Under the pieces are notes generated by a model, which was not told the DNA's origin, did not search any database, and saw only the letters and a list, made by a program, of their open reading frames with translations. Shown here in pieces: positions 25,658 to 32,683 of a stretch of DNA of 64,000 nucleotides. Both the position numbers and the translations under genes were made by a program. Source of the stretch: Pseudomonas sp. CCC3.1 (GTDB lineage: Bacteria > Pseudomonadota > Gammaproteobacteria > Pseudomonadales > Pseudomonadaceae); NCBI RefSeq assembly GCF_034347405.1, contig NZ_CP133778.1, positions 4,532,501 to 4,596,500 of the forward strand, in the 5' to 3' direction. The stretch's first letter is position 1. Each line of letters starts with the position of its first letter.

Positions 25658-27010
25658 ATGTCAGACCGTTATATCGACTTTGCCAACTCATCCATCGGCC
25701 ATCGACTGGTGGGTGCATTGGGTCTGCCGTCACCGGTACGACTGGAGCGCTGGCAAGCAGGCCGACTGCGCCCGGTAGAAGGCGCACTGTTGCTGGGCGG
25801 CGGCGCACTGGCGGCCAAGGTCGGCGGATTTGCCAGCAAACTCACCGACGCCGTTTTCGGCTACGGCCCAGGTCCCTGGGAGGCCAACCCGTGGATTCCT
25901 GGCCAGGGGCCCAAGCTCAAAGCCGTGGTGTTTGATGCCAGCGAGTTGCTGCACACCGATCAACTCAAACAATTGCGCGAGTTCTTCCAGCCGCTGCTGC
26001 GCAGCCTTGGGCCCAGCGCGCACATCGTGATCTTGGGCCGAGCGCCCGAAACCCAGCGCGATCCCTTTGCCGCCAGCGCCCAACGCGCCCTTGAAGGGTT
26101 TAGCCGCTCACTGGCCAAAGAGTTGCGCAGCGGCAGCACGTTGCAGCTGTTGTATGTCGGTGAAGGTGCCGACGATCAGCTCGAAGGTGCGCTGCGGTTT
26201 TTCCTCTCACCGAAAAGCGCGCTCATCAGTGGCCAAGTGTTGCGCCTGAGCCCTTGCGCGACGCAGGTGGCGGACTGGACACGCCCACTGGCCGGGCGCA
26301 AAGCCTTGGTCACGGGCGCGGCGCGCGGCATCGGCGCCTCGATTGCCGAGACCCTGGCCCGCGACGGCGCCGAGGTCATCCTGCTCGACGTGCCACCCGC
26401 CAAAAGTGATCTCGATGCACTCGCCGCACGCTTGGGCGGGCGCAGCATTGCACTGGATATTTGCGCCGCCGATGCGCCTGCTCAGTTGATCGAACACCTG
26501 CCCGATGGCGTCGACATTGTGGTGCACAACGCGGGCATCACCCGCGACAAAACCTTGGCCAACATGACACCCGAGTTCTGGGATGCGGTGCTCGCGGTCA
26601 ATCTGAACGCGCCCCAAGTGCTGACCAAAGCCCTGCTGGACAACGGCACGCTGCGCGATAACGGCCGGGTGATTGTGCTCGCCTCCATCAGCGGTATCGC
26701 TGGCAATCGTGGCCAAACCAACTACGCGGCCAGCAAAGCCGGGCTGATCGGTCTGGCTCAAGCCTGGGCGCCGCTGCTGGGCGAGCGTGGCATCAGCATC
26801 AACGCCGTGGCACCTGGATTTATCGAAACCCAGATGACCGCGCATATCCCGTTTGCCCTGCGCGAAGCCGGGCGGCGCATGAGTTCGCTGGGCCAGGGCG
26901 GTTTGCCACAAGACGTGGCCGAAGCCGTGGCCTGGCTAAGCCAGCCGGGTTCGGGCGCCATCAGCGGGCAAGCACTGCGGGTGTGCGGCCAAAGTGTACT
27001 GGGGGCCTAA
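25658..27010 (+). CDS. FabG4-type 3-ketoacyl reductase (high-molecular-weight FabG)
   Basis: 450-residue SDR made of two Rossmann units. The N-terminal flavodoxin-like half (about 1-205) is degenerate, and the C-terminal half carries the active site: ALVTGAARGIGASIAETL (about 217-234), HNAGITRDKTLANM, Ser in LASISGIAGNRG and YAASKAG. This is the layout of FabG4 of mycobacteria, an NADH-dependent 3-ketoacyl-CoA reductase. ATG follows a GGAGAG ribosome site. The MaoC gene follows after 3 bp. Confidence 0.9.
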   Translation: MSDRYIDFANSSIGHRLVGALGLPSPVRLERWQAGRLRPVEGALLLGGGALAAKVGGFASKLTDAVFGYGPGPWEANPWIPGQGPKLKAVVFDASELLHTDQLKQLREFFQPLLRSLGPSAHIVILGRAPETQRDPFAASAQRALEGFSRSLAKELRSGSTLQLLYVGEGADDQLEGALRFFLSPKSALISGQVLRLSPCATQVADWTRPLAGRKALVTGAARGIGASIAETLARDGAEVILLDVPPAKSDLDALAARLGGRSIALDICAADAPAQLIEHLPDGVDIVVHNAGITRDKTLANMTPEFWDAVLAVNLNAPQVLTKALLDNGTLRDNGRVIVLASISGIAGNRGQTNYAASKAGLIGLAQAWAPLLGERGISINAVAPGFIETQMTAHIPFALREAGRRMSSLGQGGLPQDVAEAVAWLSQPGSGAISGQALRVCGQSVLGA

Positions 27011-27013
27011 GCC

Positions 27014-27868
27014 ATGACCGTGTATTGGCTCGACCTCGACAGCCCACCGTCTCTGCCTGCGCTGTACGCCCACGCAGCGGCCAAGCGCAAAATCACCGGC
27101 AACACCCTCCCGGACCAGGGTTTACGCTGCCAGATCGAGGTTCAAGCCGAGTCGCTGGCGGCTTTTCGGGATGTCTGCGGGTTAGCGCCAAGCCCGCTGT
27201 TGCCGCCGACATATCCCCATGTTTTAGCCTTTGGCCTGCAAATGCAGCTACTGACCGACAAGGACTTTCCCTTCCCGCTACTCGGGCTGATTCATCTGAG
27301 CAACCGGATTCGGGTCTTGCGCCCCATGGGCGGCGTGACGCAACTGCGCATCGGGGTGTTTGTGCACAACTTGCAAAAACACCCCAAGGGCGCGACGTTC
27401 GAGGTCGTGACTCAGGTCGATGACCTGCTTGGGCCACTGTGGGAAGCCGACAGTACGTTACTGTGCAAAGGCGTCGAGCTGCCGGGTGACGTGCCGCAGA
27501 GCGCGACGCCAGCCCCGATGGCGTTGACCGAACTGACTCGCTGGTACGCCCCCGCCGATATTGGCCGCCAGTACGCCAAGGTATCGGGCGACTACAACCC
27601 CATCCACCTAAGCGCCGCCAGCGCCAAGCTCTTTGGCCTGCCCAGCGCCATCGCCCACGGGCTTTGGCTCAAGGCGCGTGCGTTGGCAGCGCTGACCGCG
27701 CATTTACCGGCGGCCAATATCGAGATCAATGTGACGTTTAAAAAGCCGGTACGCCTGCCCAGTGAAGTCATTTTGCTGAGCAGTGATGCGGGCTCCAGTG
27801 GCGACTTCCAGCTCAACGGGCATGGGGACTTGGTGCATGTGGTCGGGCAGTGGGGACCCGTTGGTTAA
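27014..27868 (+). CDS. MaoC-family (R)-specific enoyl-CoA hydratase
   Basis: 284-residue double hot-dog protein. The C-terminal MaoC domain has the catalytic Asp-His in SGDYNPIHLSAASAKLFGLPSAIAHGLW (about 195-222). The N-terminal half resembles the N-terminal hot-dog of HtdX/HtdY-type hydratases. It should add water to trans-2-enoyl-CoA or the reverse. Three bases separate it from the FabG4 gene, so the two are co-translated. Confidence 0.88.
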   Translation: MTVYWLDLDSPPSLPALYAHAAAKRKITGNTLPDQGLRCQIEVQAESLAAFRDVCGLAPSPLLPPTYPHVLAFGLQMQLLTDKDFPFPLLGLIHLSNRIRVLRPMGGVTQLRIGVFVHNLQKHPKGATFEVVTQVDDLLGPLWEADSTLLCKGVELPGDVPQSATPAPMALTELTRWYAPADIGRQYAKVSGDYNPIHLSAASAKLFGLPSAIAHGLWLKARALAALTAHLPAANIEINVTFKKPVRLPSEVILLSSDAGSSGDFQLNGHGDLVHVVGQWGPVG

Positions 27869-27895
27869 TGGATCATCTGTGGGAGCGCGAAAATT

Positions 27896-28060
27896 CGTAG
27901 CAGCTGCCGAGCTTGCGAGGCTGCGTCCGGCTGCGCAGCAGTCGTAAAATCAAGCACTGCGATGTATCAGTTAAATCCTGCACTTAGGGTTTACGATCGC
28001 TTCGCAATCGGACGTAGCCTCGCAAGCTCGGCAACTGCTACGAAATCGGCTTGCAGCGCA
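27896..28060. repeat. Long composite intergenic repeat, copy 1 (165 bp)
   Basis: Begins CGTAGCAGCTGCCGAGCTTG and ends with GGCAACTGCTACGAAATCGG plus TTGCAGCGCA. The two ends form an inverted repeat, and the middle contains GGGTTTACGATCGCTTCGC. The reverse complement is found nearly intact at 57566-57729, including the CGAAATCGGCTTGC flank. It fills the 300-bp gap between maoC and the MazG-like gene; a short GTGGGAGCGCG fragment precedes it. Confidence 0.85.
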
Positions 28061-28165
28061 CCCCAGAATCTCCCATAGGGGATATGTGCCTGTACCCAAT
28101 GCCTTTCACTTGCACCAATTCTTATTCAGCCGCAAGCTTTGCTCCTTCTGGAGAACCCACCCCCG

Positions 28166-28471
28166 ATGAACCTCGACGAACTCACTCAACGCCTGCACCG
28201 CATTCGCGATAACAACGACTGGAAACAATTTCACAGCCCGAAAAACCTGGCCATGGCGGCCAGTGTCGAAATGGCCGAGCTGGTGGAAATTTTTCAGTGG
28301 CTCAGCGAAGACCAATCACGCCAACTGCCCGCCGATAAACTGGCCCACGCCGGACAAGAAGTCGGTGACATCGTGCTGTATCTGCTGCTGTTATGCAGTG
28401 AATTGGGGCTGGACATGAATGAAGTGGTGCGCAGCAAATTGGCCGACAGTGAAAGGCGTTTCAACCAATGA
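28166..28471 (+). CDS. MazG-like nucleotide pyrophosphohydrolase
   Basis: 101-residue all-alpha NTP pyrophosphatase of the MazG/RS21-C6 type. The metal-binding ExxE and ExxD motifs are visible as ASVEMAELVEIFQWL (about 33-47) and GQEVGDIVLYLLLL (about 62-75). It hydrolyses non-canonical or surplus dNTPs to monophosphates. The ATG at 28166 starts the conserved MNLDELTQRLHRIRDNNDWKQFHSPKNLAMA region; the ribosome site GGAGAA is rather distant (about 13 bases). Overlaps cmoM by ATGA. Confidence 0.88.
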   Translation: MNLDELTQRLHRIRDNNDWKQFHSPKNLAMAASVEMAELVEIFQWLSEDQSRQLPADKLAHAGQEVGDIVLYLLLLCSELGLDMNEVVRSKLADSERRFNQ

Positions 28472-29217
28472 GTGACCGTCACTTCGATCAACTGGCCACC
28501 CGCTTCGCCGAGAAAATCTATGGCGGCGCCAAGGGTGCCATTCGCCTGGCCGTGCTTCAGGCCGACCTTCAAGAGTCATTGCCGCAGCGCCCGTTGCGCG
28601 TGCTGGACATCGGCGCAGGTCTTGGCCATATGTCGCTGTGGCTGGCTCAGCAAGGTCACGACGTCACCCTGGCAGAACCTGCGGCGCCGATGCTCGAAGG
28701 CGCGCGTCAGCGTTTTGCCGAGGCAGGCCAGACCGGCACTTTTATTCAGGCACCGTGGCAAGAACTGCTGGGGCAACTGACCGAACCCTACGACCTGGTG
28801 CTGTGCCATGCCGTGCTGGAGTGGTTGGCCGAGCCTCACGCGATTCTGCCCGTGCTGCACCAACTGACAGCCAAAGACGGCTGGCTGTCGCTGGCGTTTT
28901 ATAACCGCGACGCGCTGATCTATCGCAACCTGCTCAAAGGTCACTTCCGCAAAATGCGCAAGAACGACATGGCGGGCGAAAAACAGAGCCTCACCCCGCA
29001 ACAACCGCTCGACCCGCGAGAGCTGGCGACCGCGCTTGAAGGCCTCTGGCACGTTGAAACGCAAAGCGGCGTACGGGTGTTTCACGACTACATGCCGGTG
29101 GAGTTTCAAGCCCGTGCCGAGTTGCAAGCACTGGTTGAAATGGAACTGGCCCATCGCCGCCATCCTGCGTTTGCCGGGCTGGGACGTTATCTGCATTGGG
29201 TTTGCCGCCCGGTTTAA
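28468..29217 (+). CDS. cmoM: tRNA 5-carboxymethoxyuridine methyltransferase
   Basis: 249-residue class I SAM-dependent methyltransferase. Motif I is VLDIGAGLGHMSLWLA (about 43-58), with FHAVLEW-like CHAVLEWLAEP in motif IV and the family-specific GVRVFHDY near residue 205. It matches E. coli CmoM (SmtA), which methylates cmo5U34 to mcmo5U in the tRNA wobble position. The start overlaps the stop of the MazG-like gene (ATGA), indicating translational coupling. Confidence 0.92.
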   Translation: MSDRHFDQLATRFAEKIYGGAKGAIRLAVLQADLQESLPQRPLRVLDIGAGLGHMSLWLAQQGHDVTLAEPAAPMLEGARQRFAEAGQTGTFIQAPWQELLGQLTEPYDLVLCHAVLEWLAEPHAILPVLHQLTAKDGWLSLAFYNRDALIYRNLLKGHFRKMRKNDMAGEKQSLTPQQPLDPRELATALEGLWHVETQSGVRVFHDYMPVEFQARAELQALVEMELAHRRHPAFAGLGRYLHWVCRPV

Positions 29218-29240
29218 ACAACCCGTTCGAGGAGTACATG

Positions 29241-29855
29241 ATGTATCGCCGCGTTGCCTTGCTCGTTTTAAGCCTCGGATTGGGGGCCTGCCAAAGCCCC
29301 AACCCTTACACCGCCAGTTCCTTGCCGATGCAGCCCGCCCCGGCGCAGGCGGCCAACACCCTGGACTTGAGCGCCTACCCGGCAGCGCCACGGGACTACG
29401 GCCGCTATCAAAGCTGGGCCTGGCTCAATGGCCGCCTGCCCGCAGGCTCGGCATGGGCTGACTCGGCACAAATCGCAGAAGCCGTGAGCAACGCCCTGGA
29501 CCAGCGCGGGTTGCGGCCTGTACAGCCCAACCGCCCGGCAGACCTGTTGGTGAGCGCAGATTTGCACACAGAAAAACGTCTGCGCCAGGTTCAGGACGAC
29601 TATGGTTATGGCGGTATGTACGGCGACCGTTATGGCCGCTATGGCAACCAGTACGGCATGTACAACAACGTACCGGTGGTGCGCACCTACGAAGTTGAAG
29701 TGATGGTGGTGCGCATCAACTTGTATGACGGAAAAACCGGTCAACCGGTCTGGAGTTCAAGTGCAGAGACCAGCAGTAAAGGCAGCCTGAGCGAACGCGG
29801 TGACGCCCTGCGCGAATCACTGAACAAGGCAGTGCAGGCTTATCCTCCCCATTAA
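29241..29855 (+). CDS. DUF4136 lipoprotein, first of a tandem pair
   Basis: Predicted lipoprotein of about 204 residues: MYRRVALLVLSLGLGAC with the lipobox GAC at about residue 17. The DUF4136 domain follows (YGRYQSWAWLNG, RGLRPVQPNRPADLLVSADL, VVRINLYDGKTGQPVWSSSAE). A Tyr/Gly-rich insert (YGYGGMYGDRYGRYGNQYG) sits in the middle. ATG 29241 gives a six-base gap to GAGGAG; the adjacent ATG 29238 is possible. Family function unknown; it is envelope-located. It follows cmoM by 23 bp. Confidence 0.85.
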   Translation: MYRRVALLVLSLGLGACQSPNPYTASSLPMQPAPAQAANTLDLSAYPAAPRDYGRYQSWAWLNGRLPAGSAWADSAQIAEAVSNALDQRGLRPVQPNRPADLLVSADLHTEKRLRQVQDDYGYGGMYGDRYGRYGNQYGMYNNVPVVRTYEVEVMVVRINLYDGKTGQPVWSSSAETSSKGSLSERGDALRESLNKAVQAYPPH

Positions 29856-29883
29856 GACTGATTGTTCAAGCGGAGAAATCATC

Positions 29884-30471
29884 ATGTTACGGCGCATTGC
29901 ATTATTGGGATTGGCCCTGCTGCTCAGTGCTTGTGAAAGCATGCAGGTTAGCCACGACTTCAACCCTGCTGTGGATTTCGCCCAGTTCCGAACCTGGGCC
30001 TGGAAAGACCCTGCCGTGCAATACCAGCCGAATAACCCGATGCTCAAAAGTGACCTGACCGAGCAACGGATTATTCAGGCTGTGAGCAGCCAACTGGACC
30101 AACGCGGCCTGCGCCCGGTGGCTGCTGGCGGCAAGCCTGACCTGTTGGTGCAAACCTACCTGATCGTTGCCAACCGCCAGGAACAAGTTGTGACTAACTA
30201 CGGCTATGGCGGTCCATGGGGCGGGCCTTGGGGCGTTTACGGGGGCGGCCCATGGGGAGGTTATTGGGGCCCTGCGGCATACAACGAAACCCGCAATGTG
30301 ATCTATCAGGTCGGCACCCTGCAGATCGACCTGACCGATGCCAAAGACGGCAGGCTGGTGTGGCGTGGCAGCGCTGAAAAAGTCCTCAACGACAGCCCGA
30401 CACCGCAAGAACGCAGCGCGGCCATCCGCGAAGCGGTGACTAAAATCTTGAACAACTATCCACCCAAGTAA
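29884..30471 (+). CDS. DUF4136 lipoprotein, second of a tandem pair
   Basis: 195-residue lipoprotein (MLRRIALLGLALLLSAC, lipid Cys at about 17) with the same DUF4136 order as its neighbour (FAQFRTWAWKDP, QRGLRPVAAGGKPDLLVQTYL, LQIDLTDAKDGRLVWRGSAEK). It has a Gly/Trp-rich insert (YGYGGPWGGPWGVYGGGPWG) at the same place. The two are diverged paralogues 28 bp apart, with ribosome site GCGGAGAAA. Function unknown. Confidence 0.87.
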   Translation: MLRRIALLGLALLLSACESMQVSHDFNPAVDFAQFRTWAWKDPAVQYQPNNPMLKSDLTEQRIIQAVSSQLDQRGLRPVAAGGKPDLLVQTYLIVANRQEQVVTNYGYGGPWGGPWGVYGGGPWGGYWGPAAYNETRNVIYQVGTLQIDLTDAKDGRLVWRGSAEKVLNDSPTPQERSAAIREAVTKILNNYPPK

Positions 30472-30497
30472 GCCATACAACTTTAGAGTAGCAACTT

Positions 30498-30608
30498 ACT
30501 CACGAAGTATATAAACAGGATGTATTAATACTTTCGTGAGTCAGTTGTCTTTTAGACAGCGCCCTCTACCATTTATCGACTACTTTTGATTAGTTGCTCA
30601 CACAACCC
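30498..30608 (+). promoter_or_regulatory. Candidate regulatory region of tadG with inverted repeat and shared Tad-locus element
   Basis: 9-bp perfect inverted repeat ACTCACGAA (30498-30506) / TTCGTGAGT (30533-30541), extended by GTAT/ATAC. The right arm overlaps ATTAATACTTT (30524-30534). A second element TACTTTTGATTAGTTGCT lies at 30591-30608. Both elements recur upstream of flp (45176-45199). The 240-bp gap before tadG has no gene. Confidence 0.5.
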
Positions 30609-30712
30609 CTCTAAAACTGGCAACTTGCCAGCGCACTGATCACTTCTTGGCTACACTCGCTGAAACTTTGGAGCGTTAGCGCTGGGCAATGTTCCAGCAT
30701 CAGGAGTGCTCG

Positions 30713-32683
30713 ATGTCTCCCCAACTACGTGGCATGCATTTCAAGGCCCCGCAACAACAACGCGGCGCAATTGGTTTAATGGCGGCACTCACCCTCGGGA
30801 TGGTGCTGCTCTTTATGTTATTGGTGGTCGACAGCGGTCGCCTGTACTTTGAGCAGCGCAAGCTGCAACGGGTGGCGGATATGGCTGCGCTCGAAGCGGT
30901 CACGCGAGGGGGCAGTTGCGCCAATGGCACCGCCACGACCTACGTCAACGCCAGCGCCACTCGCAACAACTTCGCGCCAGGCGGTGCTCAAAAAATAAGC
31001 CCCACCTGCGGCACCCTGGTGACCGGCAGTGACAACCTGCGCACCTTCAAGCTCGACGCCACACAATCCAGCGCCATCCGGGTCATCGCGACCACCACCG
31101 TTCCCACCAGCGTGGCCGGGGGCCTGTGGAACTTGCTGACAAAAAAAGGGATTGATCTCACTACCAATCTGACAGCGAGTGCAGTGGGGACTATTGGCGG
31201 GGCGCCATTGGCCATGCTGACTATTCGCAGCACACTGGCCAATATCGACAGCACTAAATCTCCGATTCTTAATGCTTTGATCGGAGGGCTTTTGGGCGGT
31301 TCATTAAACCTCAGCGCCGTGTCATGGCAAGGGCTGGCAACAACCGATATTAATTTGCTCGGTTACCTCAACCAACTCATCTCCTTGAATCCCAGTATTG
31401 GCAGCTACGACGAGTTACTCAAAACCAATATCAAACTCACTCAACTTCTGGAAGCGGCTGTTACCGTATTAAAGAAAAACGGACCAGGTGCTGATATCGC
31501 AGTGAATGCACTGGGTGCCGTCATAGATCTAGTGGCACTCACCAATGGCACACAAGTGTTAAAACTGGGCGACTTAATCAACATCAAAAACGGAACCCCA
31601 AGTGCAGGCTTGGATGCAAATCTGAAAGTATTTGATCTCTTACAAGGTCTTGTTCAGCTCTCTAACGGCAAGAGCGCCGTATCGGCTCATCTGACGATCA
31701 ACCCCCTTAACCTCGTTAACATTGATGTTTACACCAAGGTCATTCAACCCCCTCAACTGTCGGCGATCGGCAACCCGGCATTAATCAAAAAGGACTACAC
31801 AGGCCCTAATCAAATATCGGTTCGCACCGCGCAAGTACAGACCAGAATACAAATCGGTTTGCCCTTGCTCAATGCACTGCAGCCGCTGACCAATTTATTA
31901 ACCAGCTTGGTATCCACCGTTGCAGAAATTGTAGGCAAGGTTTTACAACTTAATCTGATAGCCGCTGTTGAGTGCTTACTCAATTGCAAGTCAGTCGCCT
32001 CACTCAGCCTCTTATCCGAGATCGACATTTATATTGAGGCCGCCAGTGCCAATAGCTACGTCACGGATTACAGCTGCATCAGTGACACCTCGAAAACCCT
32101 GACCGCCCAAGCCAATACCGCATTAGCCAAAGTCAGCATTGGTGCACCTCCGAAAACAGGTACTTTTCCGCCGATAGACGTGACTACCAACAGCCTCATC
32201 ATTGCCCCTGTCAACCTCATCAACATCAACATGAAAACCTGCGCACTGGCAATTCTTTGTTCAACAGGCAATGGCGATGGTGGCAGTTTTAACCTCAAAG
32301 TTCATACTGATGTGGCACCTTCCAAAAAGACTTTACTTTACGCATCACCTGATCTTCTTGGCGTCAAACAAGCCACTACTTATCAAAGCTTTGGCTCCAA
32401 TGCCAATGTGCTGCAAATCTCCAATGCGTCTGGCAGCGTCATCACAACGTCTTACACCCCGCCCGCGGGTAAAACGGTCACAGGCTCCCTCCTTGAAGCC
32501 GTCTCAGGATTGATCAACACGCTCACGTCGAGCCTCATAACGGTCTTGAACGGCATTCTGGGTTCGCTGGTCAATCCAATCCTCAACACATTACTGACCG
32601 CGCTCGGTGTCAACATTGCCGTAGCAGATGTGGGCGCCAACCTCTCCTGCAACCAAGGCGGACGCCCTCAACTAATCCTTTGA
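30713..32683 (+). CDS. tadG: Tad pilus assembly protein TadG
   Basis: 656-residue protein with a hydrophobic N-terminal anchor of the Tad family (QQRGAIGLMAALTLGMVLLFMLLVVDSGRLYFEQRKLQRVADMAALEA, about 15-65). The long C-terminal part has many L-, N- and I-rich segments and four or more cysteines (Tad_C/DUF2134-like). It is a minor component that anchors or assembles Flp pili. ATG 30713 has CAGGAG seven bases upstream. It lies apart from the main tad operon with its own regulatory region, as in P. aeruginosa. Base composition from about 31200 to 32600 is more AT-rich than the neighbours. Its last 12 bases overlap pprA. Confidence 0.85.
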   Translation: MSPQLRGMHFKAPQQQRGAIGLMAALTLGMVLLFMLLVVDSGRLYFEQRKLQRVADMAALEAVTRGGSCANGTATTYVNASATRNNFAPGGAQKISPTCGTLVTGSDNLRTFKLDATQSSAIRVIATTTVPTSVAGGLWNLLTKKGIDLTTNLTASAVGTIGGAPLAMLTIRSTLANIDSTKSPILNALIGGLLGGSLNLSAVSWQGLATTDINLLGYLNQLISLNPSIGSYDELLKTNIKLTQLLEAAVTVLKKNGPGADIAVNALGAVIDLVALTNGTQVLKLGDLINIKNGTPSAGLDANLKVFDLLQGLVQLSNGKSAVSAHLTINPLNLVNIDVYTKVIQPPQLSAIGNPALIKKDYTGPNQISVRTAQVQTRIQIGLPLLNALQPLTNLLTSLVSTVAEIVGKVLQLNLIAAVECLLNCKSVASLSLLSEIDIYIEAASANSYVTDYSCISDTSKTLTAQANTALAKVSIGAPPKTGTFPPIDVTTNSLIIAPVNLININMKTCALAILCSTGNGDGGSFNLKVHTDVAPSKKTLLYASPDLLGVKQATTYQSFGSNANVLQISNASGSVITTSYTPPAGKTVTGSLLEAVSGLINTLTSSLITVLNGILGSLVNPILNTLLTALGVNIAVADVGANLSCNQGGRPQLIL

